A DNA stretch of 64,000 bases from Sphingobacterium sp. UGAL515B_05. Lineage in GTDB: Bacteria; Bacteroidota; Bacteroidia; Sphingobacteriales; Sphingobacteriaceae. The DNA is taken from the NCBI RefSeq assembly GCF_033097525.1, contig NZ_CP109907.1, positions 3,100,001 to 3,164,000 of the forward strand, written 5' to 3'. A program made the position numbers and the translations under genes. Shown in pieces: positions 35,227 to 44,744 of this stretch (positions within the stretch are counted from its first letter, which is position 1; each line of letters opens with the position of its first letter). Below the pieces are notes generated by a model. The model was not told the DNA's origin. It saw nothing but the letters and a program-made list of their open reading frames with translations, and did not search any database.

Positions 35227-37413
35227 ATGCTGAAAAAATATTTTTACTTTCTTTTGTTACTGATCTTACCTACACTTGTTCGATCAGAAAGTTATCCTGA
35301 GGTTTTATTTGACAATAGTGTTATCAACGGGAGTTATGCGAAGAGTATCGCTCATTATACTGGTGAATCATGGATCCAAAATGTAAGCTATAGCCTACCG
35401 GTTTCCGATAGTTTGTTTTTTACGCCAGGCAATTCGCTTTCTTTGCGGTACGTTTCTTCTCCTAATGGTAAATGGGAGGCAAGTATTTTAAACGATAAAC
35501 AGAAATTTCCCTATTTAATTGCCAAGGATGATCAGTTAACTTTTAAGCTTTTTATTCAAAGCAATACTGAAAAGGGACAATTGCCAAAAGTCACCTTACA
35601 GCAAAATGATACGAGGACAAATGCTGTGGATATCGCAAATTATATCGATGATTTTGCTTATGATACTTGGCTTAATGTTTCCATTCCAGTCGCTAAATTT
35701 GTAGGAATTTCATTAGGGAAGCCTGTTTCCGCTTTAATTTTGGAACAGAATGGAACTGCACTGCAGACAAATCAACTATTTATCGATCAAATAGAGTTTT
35801 TGCCCAAAAACTATCCAAAGGTAAGACTGTCATCAGCAGCTATCTTATCTAAGATCAGTTCCGTGGATAAACAAGTCGAGTTGGTCTGGCAATTGCCGCT
35901 AACACCAAGTATTCGCTATGTCAAAATCTACCGTTCGGAAGATAAACTCAATTTTCAGCCGATAGCAATTTTACCCATCTATGTACAAAAGTCACTAGAT
36001 AGAGTAAATGAATATAACAAATCTTATTATTACAAGATCGCTTGGGTAGACTATAATTATGTTGAATCTCCTTTTTCTGAGGTTAGGGAGGTACAGACAA
36101 AAAAAGGTACGGATACGGAGATGTTAAATTTTATCCGGAATGCTCATGTGAATTATTTTATAGACAACTATGATGTGAATAGTGGTATGTTTCTGCCTGA
36201 TCGAGGCAACAGGCAGGCTATTGTATCTACAAATGAAACTGGTTATGCGATCTTGGGCTTACTTGTGGCAGGAGAGAATAACTTGATCTCGCGACAAGCT
36301 CTTTTGGCTAGATTAACACGGATTGTGAAATTTTTGAGCAGTGCGCAACAACATCAAGGGGTCTTTACGGCGCTTTACGATGGCCGGTCGGGGGTGCCTT
36401 TTTATCGCGACTCAATTCCAACGTACGATTTGCGCGGAACCTCCCATATCATGGAGTCGCTTTTAATCGCCCGCCAATATTTTTCTAAAGAGGATCCTGA
36501 GGAACAGACGTTGAGAAATAACATTACGAAGCTCTGGGAACGTATAAATTGGAACTATTTTACAGACGCACAGAATCCTGATGTACTTTGGAATAAATGG
36601 TCGCCTGTAGACAGTACAGCTCGATCGAGGCCTTTGGGGGGATTTAACGAGAGTTTGGGTACGTATTTGCTGGCGATGTCTTCACCTACCCACCCTTTAG
36701 CTATTTCAGCTTATATCAATGGATTTGCAACCAAACATAAAGGCAACGAATTGTATTTTGGGGATGACTCCAATGATTTGGCTCCTGAACTCAAAATGAA
36801 ATTAAATGATTCTTTAGCGCGTTTAATAAGTGCAAACCCTTTAATTGGCGACACGGGAAATGCCGGAATTTCGATATACTCCGACGACAAAGTTATTTTT
36901 GCCAAAAGTATTGCAGGCGGCAGTTTAAATGAATCATTGATGGCTGTCTATCGTCCCTTTTTGATTATGGATCCTAAAGGGAAAGTAGATGATTTTGTAG
37001 ATTACAAGAAATATTTATCGAATTATATTCTTGCCTATAAACGGAGAGATAATGAAATGAGTATAGGGACTCGATTTACCGATATTTGGGGAGTGGAAAA
37101 TGTGGAAGATACCTATCAGGGGTATTTGGTGAATCCTGCAATAGCTATTGCAGCTTACCCATTTGAAAAGGAGATTGGTCTAAAAGCATTACGTAAATTT
37201 TACGAAGAATACGCTGATGTGTTATTTACACAATATGGTTTCAGAAGCTGGATTGATATTAAAAACAACGATGTTTCTGAAAGTTATCGTGCGAGGAATC
37301 AAGCAACGATTGCCGTGATGATCGAGAATGCAAATTCAGGCATGATTTGGAAATTGTATGAGAATATTCCTGAGGTAAAAAAGACTTTAGAAAAAGTATA
37401 TACCAAGAAATAG
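35227..37413 (+). CDS. Secreted glucoamylase-domain glycosidase, GH144-type
   Basis: 728 aa. Signal peptide (to about residue 20), an N-terminal beta-rich region (about 25-200), an Fn3-like domain (about 205-290: VELVWQLPLTPSIRYVKIYR), and a catalytic (alpha/alpha)6 domain from about 295 (FIRNAHVNYFIDNYD, VSTNETGYAILGLL, YDLRGTSHIMESLL, SRPLGGFNESLGTYLLAM). This domain organisation and the motifs match the Bacteroidota glucoamylase/GH144 group, whose characterised members are endo-beta-1,2-glucanases. Substrate is inferred. A -7-like box TACATTTG lies at 35160-35167. Confidence 0.8.
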   Translation: MLKKYFYFLLLLILPTLVRSESYPEVLFDNSVINGSYAKSIAHYTGESWIQNVSYSLPVSDSLFFTPGNSLSLRYVSSPNGKWEASILNDKQKFPYLIAKDDQLTFKLFIQSNTEKGQLPKVTLQQNDTRTNAVDIANYIDDFAYDTWLNVSIPVAKFVGISLGKPVSALILEQNGTALQTNQLFIDQIEFLPKNYPKVRLSSAAILSKISSVDKQVELVWQLPLTPSIRYVKIYRSEDKLNFQPIAILPIYVQKSLDRVNEYNKSYYYKIAWVDYNYVESPFSEVREVQTKKGTDTEMLNFIRNAHVNYFIDNYDVNSGMFLPDRGNRQAIVSTNETGYAILGLLVAGENNLISRQALLARLTRIVKFLSSAQQHQGVFTALYDGRSGVPFYRDSIPTYDLRGTSHIMESLLIARQYFSKEDPEEQTLRNNITKLWERINWNYFTDAQNPDVLWNKWSPVDSTARSRPLGGFNESLGTYLLAMSSPTHPLAISAYINGFATKHKGNELYFGDDSNDLAPELKMKLNDSLARLISANPLIGDTGNAGISIYSDDKVIFAKSIAGGSLNESLMAVYRPFLIMDPKGKVDDFVDYKKYLSNYILAYKRRDNEMSIGTRFTDIWGVENVEDTYQGYLVNPAIAIAAYPFEKEIGLKALRKFYEEYADVLFTQYGFRSWIDIKNNDVSESYRARNQATIAVMIENANSGMIWKLYENIPEVKKTLEKVYTKK

Positions 37414-37510
37414 ATTTGTTACGTTAGATATGACGTAGAACGGATGTCATATTGGACTTTTTTCGCTATATTTACTTGCTTAAATCGATATTAAATACGT
37501 TAGAAACGAC

Positions 37511-38032
37511 ATGCTTAGAAAAATTAATTTGGGAATTTTAACCTTATGTGCAAGTTTATCGTTATTTTCCTGTAAACAACAAGCTATTGTAGTCAATCCA
37601 GGTGCAGTTGTAACAAAAGATGGAACTGATGATGGTTTGAAAAATGTGAAGAAGGATTTTAATGATGCGAAAAGAACTGATGAAGGGATTAAGTTTAGTA
37701 TATCGTCTGATTTATTGTTTCCAACAAACTCTTCTTACCTATCTGAGAAGGCAAAAACTGAAGTTAGTAAATTAGCGTTGATCTTGAAGGAAAGTAATAA
37801 TAAGATCAAAGTTGATGGATATACTGATGCTACGGGTACTGTTGAGTATAATCAGTGGCTTTCCGATAAAAGAGCGGCGTCTGTTAAGAAGTTCTTGGTA
37901 GATTCAGGGGTTGCTGAATCGCGCATTACGGCAAAAGGTTTCGGTCAATCAAATCCAGTTGGAGATAATAAAAGTCCGGAAGGACGTCAAAAAAATAGAA
38001 GAGTGGAAGTTACTATTTTAGATAAAAAATAG
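37511..38032 (+). CDS. OmpA-domain lipoprotein
   Basis: 173 aa. Lipoprotein signal with SLFSCKQQ (Cys about residue 21). C-terminal OmpA/MotB peptidoglycan-binding domain, about residues 65-170: KVDGYTDATGTVEYNQWLSD, RAASVKKFLVDSGV, KGFGQSNPVGDN, GRQKNRRVEV. It should anchor in the outer membrane and bind the cell wall. Single gene, ended by a strong terminator. Confidence 0.92.
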   Translation: MLRKINLGILTLCASLSLFSCKQQAIVVNPGAVVTKDGTDDGLKNVKKDFNDAKRTDEGIKFSISSDLLFPTNSSYLSEKAKTEVSKLALILKESNNKIKVDGYTDATGTVEYNQWLSDKRAASVKKFLVDSGVAESRITAKGFGQSNPVGDNKSPEGRQKNRRVEVTILDKK

Positions 38033-38055
38033 TTTATCAGACCAATTCTTAATAT

Positions 38056-38092
38056 AAAAAAAGCGAGATATTTAAGATATCTCGCTTTTTTT
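38056..38092 (+). terminator. Terminator of the OmpA lipoprotein gene
   Basis: GCGAGATAT (38063-38071) / ATATCTCGC (38077-38085) with flanking A7 and T7. Confidence 0.9.
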
Positions 38093-38234
38093 ATGCAGTT
38101 ATATGGCGGTTTTATGCCGCTGTGTATGGTCTCCCGAAACAAGGTGTTTTAATACGGGAGAAATCGGAATGGGGCCTGTCTGCCGGAATTGTTTTCGATA
38201 AAATCTGAGGCTAAGATAAAAAGCGTTGAAAAAG

Positions 38235-39013
38235 ATGAATTTAGAAGAAGATAATAGACAGAAGCCAATTTTTCGGGAAGCCATTTGGTTTGTGGACTCA
38301 GTACACTATATGCACACTATGGCAACTCCGCATTGCTTATTGCTTTATTTTCGGGTTTAAAACCTGCAGTTCTAGCGATCATTATATTTGCAACCTTTCG
38401 GATGGGGCAGAAATCTCTTGTCAGCACATGGCATTATTTGGTCGCATTGGCCGCTTTTCTGCTATCGTATTTTGCTGGGCTTCCAATGCCCTGGATTATT
38501 GTGGGTGTGATTGCTGTTGGTCTACTACGCTATGCAATCTTGTCAAAAACTTCCAAAATTGATGCTATCCCGGGGCCTTTAGTGATTGTTTTGGCCTATG
38601 TTGGTTTTATGGCTGGCTTCAATCATTTTCATCAGTCCTATTCCATGGCAGCAATAGGTTTGATCACTACAGCATATTTTACTTTTCTTCCAAACTTTGC
38701 CTTGATTTTTGTTGGGGCGCCACTGATTGAACGGACCCAAAAAAATACATGTATACAATTTATCCTATCTTTAGTGACTGCATCCGTAGTTGGTGTAATC
38801 GTTAATTTGGCCTGTTATTTAGGTATAGGGATTCTATTTCCAAGTGGTGTCAGTTCTTGGTATGCCATTGAGCCGATGGCTCTGGTTTGGGTGTTATTTT
38901 CACTTTTTCTTTTATTCAAGTATAAAATAGGCATGTTGAAACTTATATTGTTGAGTCTGGCCTACGGCTTTCTCTTATTTTTATGGCGATTAAATAAAAT
39001 GCCCATGGGCTGA
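38235..39013 (+). pseudogene. chrA-like chromate transporter remnant with internal deletions
   Basis: An ATG at 38235 begins MNLEEDNRQKPIFREAIWF, which fits the start of ChrA proteins (KPSFREAL-FW). After about 19 codons the frame no longer fits; from about 38293 the family sequence resumes in another frame at a point normally about 120 residues in (GLSTLYAHYG, FSGLKPAVLAIIIFA). The next domain also lacks about 55-60 residues: IDAIPGPLVIVLAYVGF follows the first CHR domain too soon (near 38550-38575). The remaining C-half (YFTFLPNFALIFVGAPLIER) is well kept. ChrA normally has about 390 residues in two CHR domains. The open frame from TTG 38285 to 39013 (242 codons) might still be translated but would lack the substrate-path motifs. 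Confidence 0.75.
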
Positions 39014-39100
39014 TGAGCTTCGCAAGCAAGTTTATTAAAGATTGAAGGGAGTTTTGTGAATTTGACAGGGCCATTCGAGGTAACATATGCGCATAAACAA

Positions 39101-39130
39101 GAAAAGCCCATCGTTAGATGAGCTTTCTTG
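39101..39130 (-). terminator. Terminator of the tRNA-Gly/Leu unit
   Basis: Read on the minus strand, AAGCTCATC pairs with GATGGGCTT around TAAC, followed by TTCTTGTTT; it begins just after tRNA-Leu. Confidence 0.75.
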
Positions 39131-39215
39131 TACCTAGGGCGGGAATCGAACCCGCACTCCCTTAACGGGAACAGGATTTTAAGTCCTGCGTGTCTACCAG
39201 TTCCACCACCTAGGC
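39131..39215 (-). tRNA. tRNA-Leu(TAA)
   Basis: 85 nt with a long variable arm on the minus strand. Acceptor GCCTAGG / CCTAGGT, anticodon loop CTTAAAA (anticodon TAA), T arm CGGGTTCGATTCCCG. CCA not encoded. Second in a two-tRNA transcript. Confidence 0.97.
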
Positions 39216-39220
39216 AGGTG

Positions 39221-39293
39221 AGCGAAAAACGAGATTCGAACTCGCGACCCCAACCTTGGCAAGGTTGTGCTCTACCAGCTGAGCTATTTTCGC
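39221..39293 (-). tRNA. tRNA-Gly(GCC)
   Basis: 73 nt on the minus strand. Acceptor GCGAAAA / TTTTCGC, D arm GCTCAGCTGGTAGAGC, anticodon loop TTGCCAA (anticodon GCC). Followed after 5 bp by tRNA-Leu. Confidence 0.97.
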
Positions 39294-39346
39294 ATTGGAA
39301 TTTTATTTCAATTTTTAAAAGAACCTTGCGTTCCTTTTTGGTGATG

Positions 39347-39377
39347 CAAATATAGAGCGAAAATTCAATATTGCAAA
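39347..39377 (-). promoter_or_regulatory. Bacteroidota-type promoter of tRNA-Gly/Leu
   Basis: On the minus strand: TTTG (39374-39377), 19-bp spacer, TATATTTG (39347-39354), 53 bp upstream of tRNA-Gly. Confidence 0.75.
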
Positions 39378-39405
39378 ATATTTATTTACTTTCTTTCTGT
39401 GTTTT

Positions 39406-39894
39406 TTATAACTCCTTTGAATTCAGTGTAGAAAAAATTAAATCACTTTCAAATCCGCGGGATAGTGCAAACTGATAAACTTTGTTTTTAACTGCATAAT
39501 GGTTCTTACCACTAATTTCACGGAGTTTTTTGTCAATGATATGATTTAAGATTTGTTCATATTCATCTAGATCGATTTGCTTAAATGCAATTTTTATCAA
39601 TTGTTCGGATACTCTTTTTGCTTTGAGTGCCTGCTTGATTTTTACTTTACCCCAGCCTTTCATGCGGAGTTTTCCGTTACAGTAGGCAATAGCAAAGCGT
39701 TCTTCATTTAAAAAATTATCGCTGATCAAATTGGCCAATACATTTTCGACTTCTTCTTCGTTTAGTCCCCAGCTGTAGAGCTTATCGCGTACTTCTTGCT
39801 GTGCGCGTTCTTGATAGACGCAATAGCTTTCCGCTTTCAACTGCGCCTGATGCTGCGTTAATATCTTCTTGTTTCTTTTTTCTTCGTCAAACAT
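39406..39894 (-). CDS. recX: RecX-family regulatory protein
   Basis: 162 aa, helical and basic, with RecX repeats: YCVYQERAQQEVRDKLYSWG, LISDNFLNEERFAIAYCNGK, MKGWGKVKIKQALKAKRV. RecX binds RecA filaments and limits recombination. recA is not adjacent. Divergent from murF-alr. Confidence 0.9.
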   Translation of the reverse strand: MFDEEKRNKKILTQHQAQLKAESYCVYQERAQQEVRDKLYSWGLNEEEVENVLANLISDNFLNEERFAIAYCNGKLRMKGWGKVKIKQALKAKRVSEQLIKIAFKQIDLDEYEQILNHIIDKKLREISGKNHYAVKNKVYQFALSRGFESDLIFSTLNSKEL

Positions 39895-39971
39895 ATTGTC
39901 AAAATTTCAAAAATAATATGAAATAACTAAAAAAATGTTCAGTTTTGACACAATCAAAATATATCAGGAGA

Positions 39972-42413
39972 ATGTACAAAATATCGGAAATCGCCCAGAT
40001 TTTACATCCCAATCGCACATTTATCACGGATCCCAATTCTTTTGTCCAGCATTTATTTTATGACAGCCGTAAAATTGCCCAGGCGGACAAGGGCATTTTT
40101 TTTGCACTTCAGAAGAACAGAGATGGTCATCGGTATATCCGGGAAGCCTACGAAAAAGGAGTTCGTAATTTTGTGCTTCAGGCCGATGAGGGACAGGAAA
40201 TGGAGCTTTTGGAAGCTAATATTCTTTGGGTAGCGGATAGTTTAGTTGCTATGCAGGAGCTGGCAACTTTTCATCGTCAGAAATTTGATTATCCTGTCAT
40301 CGGAATTACTGGAAGCAATGGTAAAACGATTGTAAAAGAGTGGCTTTTCCAGCTTATGTCTCCTGAATATAAGATTTACCGAAGTCCTAAGAGCTATAAT
40401 TCTCAACTTGGTGTGGCTTTGTCCTTGTGGGGGTTGTCCGGTCAGTATAATCTTGCGCTAATCGAAGCGGGGATTTCAGAAAAGGGGGAAATGCTGCGCC
40501 TTGAGCAGATGATAAAACCAACTATAGGACTATTGACCAACATCGGTGTTGCCCACAAAGCTGGTTTCAAATCTAAGGAGGAAAAGATTTATGAAAAGCT
40601 CGAGCTTTTTAAAAATGTTGAAACCATGATTTTTCCAAATAGTTACCTCGAAAATATTCAATTGCCATATAGGCCACGAAAATTTTCTTGGGGGCTTGAT
40701 GAGGGCCTTTCTTTGGAAGTATACTCCATCAAACAGGTTAACGACCGATTTACTATGGTCACGTTCTATTATACCGGTCGCACCTTTGCTGTTGAAGTAC
40801 CGTTTGTGGATAAAGGAAATGTTGAGAACGCGATAAATTGTGTAGCGGTGATGCTACGTTTTGGTTATGAAAATGAAGTGATCGCATCGAGGATTAAAGA
40901 GTTGCAGCCCGTGGCGATGCGTCTTGAGTTAAAAAAAGGAAAAAAGAATAGCTCCATTATCGATGACTCCTATAGTAATGATCTGGATGCGCTGCAGATA
41001 GCCCTGGAGTTTTTAAATCAGCAGGGACAGCATCCGTTCAAGATGTTGATATTGTCGGATATCCCTGGGGTCCATATCGAAGATGAAAAAAGTTTGTCCA
41101 AGCTGAAACGTTTGCTTCGTGAGTATCGTTTGGATAAATTGATATTGATAGGTGAAGTGTTGCCTAAAGTGGCAGCACAATTTGATGTGCCTTCTATTTC
41201 ATATAGCGATACAACTGCTTTCTTGGCCGATATTAGGTCGCTTTCTTTTGAAAATGCCACGGTGTTATTGAAAGGAGGACGTGAGTTTCATTTTGAACGT
41301 ATCAGTCAGCTTTTAGTTGCAAAATCACATGATACAGTGCTTGAAATCAATTTGAATGCACTCGAGAATAATTTGAACGTATATCGACAGCTGCTGCCGA
41401 AACAGGTGAAGTTGATGACCATGGTAAAAGCTTTTTCGTATGGTAGTGGAAGCTTCGAGATCGCAAATCTTTTGCAATTCAATCGGGTGGATTATCTGAC
41501 GGTTGCTTTTGCGGATGAGGGAGTTGATTTGCGTGGTGCGGGCATAAAATTACCTATTGTAGTGATGAGCCCTGATGAAAGTTCTTTTGAGTCCATTGTT
41601 CAGTATCACCTTGAACCGGAAATTTATAGCTTTAGAATATTGTTCTCCTTTTTGAATTTTCTGAAAACGAAACAAATAGCTTCTTTTCCGATTCATATTA
41701 AGATAGATACAGGTATGCATCGGTTGGGTTTTATGCCTGACGAGGTCGATCGTTTAATAGCGGTGCTACGTGCGGAAGCGATTTTAGAGGTCAAATCTGC
41801 ATTTTCCCACTTAGCGTCTGCAGGTAATGAAAAGGATCGGGAATTTACACAACGACAAATTGATCTGCTGGATGAATTTACAAAGCGTCTCGAAAGTGGT
41901 ATAGGATATTCTTTTCTACGTCATATTGCAGCAACATCGGGTATTGAATTGTGGCCGAATGCGTATTTTGATATGGTGAGGTTGGGGATAGGTCTCTATG
42001 GTATCGATATTGAGCGTCATGATTTACCCATTAGGGAGGCGAGTACCTTGAAAACGAATGTGACACAGATTAAATACCTCCCTGCAGGTGAAACCGTAGG
42101 TTATAATAGGCACGGCGTCCTGTATAGAGACAGTAAGATTGCGACAATTAAAATTGGTTATGCGGACGGTTACGATAGGCGTTTTGGTAACGGTGTTGGT
42201 AAAATGTTGATAAACGGGTTTTTAGTCCCTACTATAGGTGATATATGTATGGATATGTGTATGTTGGATGTTACGGATGTGGAAGTTGGAGAGGAAGATG
42301 AAGTTATCGTGTACCCTGATATAAAGTCAGCGGCGAAAGCTATAGGAACGATTCCTTATGAACTGCTGACGAGTATTTCCCAACGCGTAAAAAGAGTATA
42401 TTTTTATGAATAA
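39972..42413 (+). CDS. Fused MurF / alanine racemase
   Basis: 813 aa from the ATG at 39972; a TTG nine codons upstream keeps the frame but is less likely. Residues about 1-440 are MurF (UDP-MurNAc-tripeptide:D-Ala-D-Ala ligase) with P-loop GITGSNGKTIVKEW and YNSQLGVALSLW. Residues about 445-813 are alanine racemase with PLP lysine in MTMVKAFSYGSG (about residue 486), GMHRLGF, and the second catalytic Tyr in GETVGYNRHG. One chain thus both racemises L-Ala and adds D-Ala-D-Ala to the wall precursor. This fusion is typical of Bacteroidota. Both active sites look intact. Confidence 0.95.
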   Translation: MYKISEIAQILHPNRTFITDPNSFVQHLFYDSRKIAQADKGIFFALQKNRDGHRYIREAYEKGVRNFVLQADEGQEMELLEANILWVADSLVAMQELATFHRQKFDYPVIGITGSNGKTIVKEWLFQLMSPEYKIYRSPKSYNSQLGVALSLWGLSGQYNLALIEAGISEKGEMLRLEQMIKPTIGLLTNIGVAHKAGFKSKEEKIYEKLELFKNVETMIFPNSYLENIQLPYRPRKFSWGLDEGLSLEVYSIKQVNDRFTMVTFYYTGRTFAVEVPFVDKGNVENAINCVAVMLRFGYENEVIASRIKELQPVAMRLELKKGKKNSSIIDDSYSNDLDALQIALEFLNQQGQHPFKMLILSDIPGVHIEDEKSLSKLKRLLREYRLDKLILIGEVLPKVAAQFDVPSISYSDTTAFLADIRSLSFENATVLLKGGREFHFERISQLLVAKSHDTVLEINLNALENNLNVYRQLLPKQVKLMTMVKAFSYGSGSFEIANLLQFNRVDYLTVAFADEGVDLRGAGIKLPIVVMSPDESSFESIVQYHLEPEIYSFRILFSFLNFLKTKQIASFPIHIKIDTGMHRLGFMPDEVDRLIAVLRAEAILEVKSAFSHLASAGNEKDREFTQRQIDLLDEFTKRLESGIGYSFLRHIAATSGIELWPNAYFDMVRLGIGLYGIDIERHDLPIREASTLKTNVTQIKYLPAGETVGYNRHGVLYRDSKIATIKIGYADGYDRRFGNGVGKMLINGFLVPTIGDICMDMCMLDVTDVEVGEEDEVIVYPDIKSAAKAIGTIPYELLTSISQRVKRVYFYE

Positions 42414-42457
42414 TAAAGGATATTCTGCATTTTTGAATAATATTTGATTTTCAATTC

Positions 42458-43057
42458 ATGTTTAGCAAATTAATCAGAGGATTTATTAATTATTTGATAC
42501 GAGGTATCCTGGTGGTGGTTCCTCTAGCTGGTGCTATTTTTTTAATAGTTTGGATTGTTGCATCAGTTGATTCGGCATTGAATCTAACTGAACATTTTTT
42601 GGAGGATGATAGAGGGCACCCCTTGTATATTCCAGGAATAGGTATTCTGACCGTTATTTTGGTATTGGTTCTGGCGGGGCTTATTTTTACAAATTTTGTG
42701 ACAGACCCCATTAAAGTGTGGATTAATCATCAGATCCAGCGGATTCCACTTCTAAATACCTTATATTCTTCGATTAAAGATTTTACAGAGGCCTTTGTTG
42801 GTGATGCAAAGAAATTTAATGAACCTGTCCTGGTGACGGTGAATGAGTTTGGTCTGAAAAAGATAGGTTTCTTAACGCAGCATGATTTAAAAAGCATTGG
42901 GCTTGAAGAAGAAGTTATGGTGTATTTTCCATATTCCTACTCTTTTGCAGGGCAGGTCGTCATTATCAGTGCAGATAAGGTGAAAAAATTAGATATGTCT
43001 CCAACAGATGCCATGAAACTCGTTGTTTCCGGTGGTGTGAGCGGGATAGCCCATTAG
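42458..43057 (+). CDS. DUF502 family membrane protein
   Basis: 199 aa. Two N-terminal membrane segments (GILVVVPLAGAIFLIVWIVA and IPGIGILTVILVLVLAGLIF) precede the conserved RIPLLNTLYSSIKDFTEAF and the C-terminal soluble part with VMVYFPYSYSFAGQVVIIS. The family is widespread with unknown function, proposed to localise as a membrane or stress-related protein. Downstream of murF-alr by 44 bp, possibly co-transcribed. Confidence 0.9.
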   Translation: MFSKLIRGFINYLIRGILVVVPLAGAIFLIVWIVASVDSALNLTEHFLEDDRGHPLYIPGIGILTVILVLVLAGLIFTNFVTDPIKVWINHQIQRIPLLNTLYSSIKDFTEAFVGDAKKFNEPVLVTVNEFGLKKIGFLTQHDLKSIGLEEEVMVYFPYSYSFAGQVVIISADKVKKLDMSPTDAMKLVVSGGVSGIAH

Positions 43058-43079
43058 TCGGCTTTCATATCGGTTAAAT

Positions 43080-43120
43080 AAAAATGCTGGAAGTCGTTGT
43101 ATGATTTCCAGCATTTTTAT
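43080..43120. terminator. Bidirectional terminator
   Basis: AAAATGCTGGAA (43081-43092) / TTCCAGCATTTT (43106-43117), 13-nt loop, between convergent genes. Confidence 0.85.
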
Positions 43121-43196
43121 TTTTGCTTATTCTGTCTTTCTACTTGTGGGGCTTTTCCAATTTATACGTCCATGTCGTTATTGGTATAGGACATTG

Positions 43197-44099
43197 CTAT
43201 TGATTTTTTTTCTGCCCTAAAGTCGGATTTACTGGTGGGATTGGAATATAGCCGTCATCGCCAGGTACTTTTGGAAATTCATGATTTTCCCATTTTTCGC
43301 GCGCTATTTTTAATGTTTCAATGTCTGAAGCGACAAAGTTCCAGTCGATATATCGTTGTTCAGGAAAAGGTTCGCCCCCAAAAATGTAAACTGAAGTACC
43401 CGCCTTCATTTCGAATTCACATAGTTTCGCATCCTTGGCAACTAAAATCTGTTTTGGACCGAATTCCTGGCCTTCCGCATGAACAGTCCCATGAAGGATA
43501 TATAATCCACTTTCGCCATATAGGTGATCGCCCAGTTTAATGGTCGCATCTTGTTCTGCTTTGATTTCAATAAGATATAATGGACTATATACCGGAACCT
43601 CGGAACGGTGGTTTTTAATTTCACCTGCAATTAAGCAATAAGATACACCGTCTTCGGTCCAATGTGGAAGCTGCGGTTCTTCTATGTGAACAAAATTAGG
43701 TTCCATTTTTTCGAGTTCTTTTGGTAGGGCCACCCAAATCTGCAGCCCATGTAGGTCGTGCGGCGTCGATCTCAGCTGTTCGGGAGTTCTTTCAGAGTGT
43801 GTGACACCCTTACCTGCCGTCATCCAATTGACTGCTCCTGGTTTGATCTCCACGGCATTTCCTAAGCTGTCACGGTGCATAATGCTACCTTCGAATAGAT
43901 AAGTCAATGTGGATAACCCGATATGCGGATGTGGAGCAATATCCATAAAGTGCGGTTCGGCAATGTTATCAGGTCCCATGTGGTCGATAAAGATAAAAGG
44001 GCCGACCATACGTTTCTGCCTGAAAGGAAGAAGTCGCCCAACTAAGAAATTGCCTATGTCAGCGGCTCTTTCTTCAATAACTATTGCAATATTTGACAT
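43197..44099 (-). CDS. Pirin family protein
   Basis: 300 aa bicupin. N-terminal domain: FIFIDHMGPD, DIAPHPHIGLSTLTYLFEG (metal-binding His), INWMTAGKGVTHSER-type NWMTAGKGVTHSERT. C-terminal cupin about 175-290. Pirins bind Fe2+ and some have quercetinase or regulatory functions; the role here is not evident. Divergent from the LytS-like gene. Confidence 0.93.
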   Translation of the reverse strand: MSNIAIVIEERAADIGNFLVGRLLPFRQKRMVGPFIFIDHMGPDNIAEPHFMDIAPHPHIGLSTLTYLFEGSIMHRDSLGNAVEIKPGAVNWMTAGKGVTHSERTPEQLRSTPHDLHGLQIWVALPKELEKMEPNFVHIEEPQLPHWTEDGVSYCLIAGEIKNHRSEVPVYSPLYLIEIKAEQDATIKLGDHLYGESGLYILHGTVHAEGQEFGPKQILVAKDAKLCEFEMKAGTSVYIFGGEPFPEQRYIDWNFVASDIETLKIAREKWENHEFPKVPGDDGYIPIPPVNPTLGQKKNQ

Positions 44100-44144
44100 A
44101 ATGTTTCCTTATTTTTGTGTTTCTAATCTAAAGCAATTTAAGAA

Positions 44145-44744
44145 ATGTCCAGTATAATCAATCGGTTTTTGGGTAAAAAGAGTGTAAGAAATGAAGAGCT
44201 TTTGGCGCTAGCGGATAGGTTGTCTTTTAGGAACAGTCAGCTGGACAGCTTTTTGATAGGGCATTTTATACAAAATAACAAAATAGATCCAGCGGACTAT
44301 TTTGTTTTTCAAGAGCAGTTGCTTAAGCTTCATGTTGACCGATTTGAGGCTATGCAGGTAGAGCTGAACTTGTTGAACCAATATTTGCAGTTGGCCGAAC
44401 GTTTTCTTCCAGCAGGTTTTTCAGTCAAATGGGAAAATAAGCTACAGTCTCAGGATGAAATTATGTTGCCGCCGCTCATTCTTTTTCCTGTGGTACAGCA
44501 TGCTGTTGAAAATGGTTATAATACGATGTCTTCTCATCCAGTTCGGATCCGATTGTCGGGCTCATCAAAGGTGATTATGCTGGAAGTTAGCTACCGCGTG
44601 AACCATTATCTGGAAAGTCAGTTTAGCAGCACATTGATACGTGATTTTCGACAGCGATTGGACTATCTTTTTCCGGAAAAACATAATTTGCTGATGAATA
44701 GCAACAGCAATACTTCTCGAATTACGTTAACTATCCAACTTTAG
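44145..44744 (+). CDS. Small soluble LytS-type histidine-kinase-like protein
   Basis: 199 aa, no membrane segment. It aligns with the C-terminal part of LytS/YehU sensor kinases: SQLDSFLIGHFIQNNKI corresponds to the phospho-acceptor box with the His kept (H49 about; usual form NPHFLFN), then VELNLLNQYLQLAERFL and MLPPLILFPVVQHAVEN, the HATPase N-box (usual LPPLLLQPLVENAIKHG). The glycine-rich ATP lid is not recognisable. No LytTR response regulator is adjacent. It may be a non-catalytic or degraded relative. It overlaps the next gene (-) by 4 bp. Confidence 0.6.
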   Translation: MSSIINRFLGKKSVRNEELLALADRLSFRNSQLDSFLIGHFIQNNKIDPADYFVFQEQLLKLHVDRFEAMQVELNLLNQYLQLAERFLPAGFSVKWENKLQSQDEIMLPPLILFPVVQHAVENGYNTMSSHPVRIRLSGSSKVIMLEVSYRVNHYLESQFSSTLIRDFRQRLDYLFPEKHNLLMNSNSNTSRITLTIQL

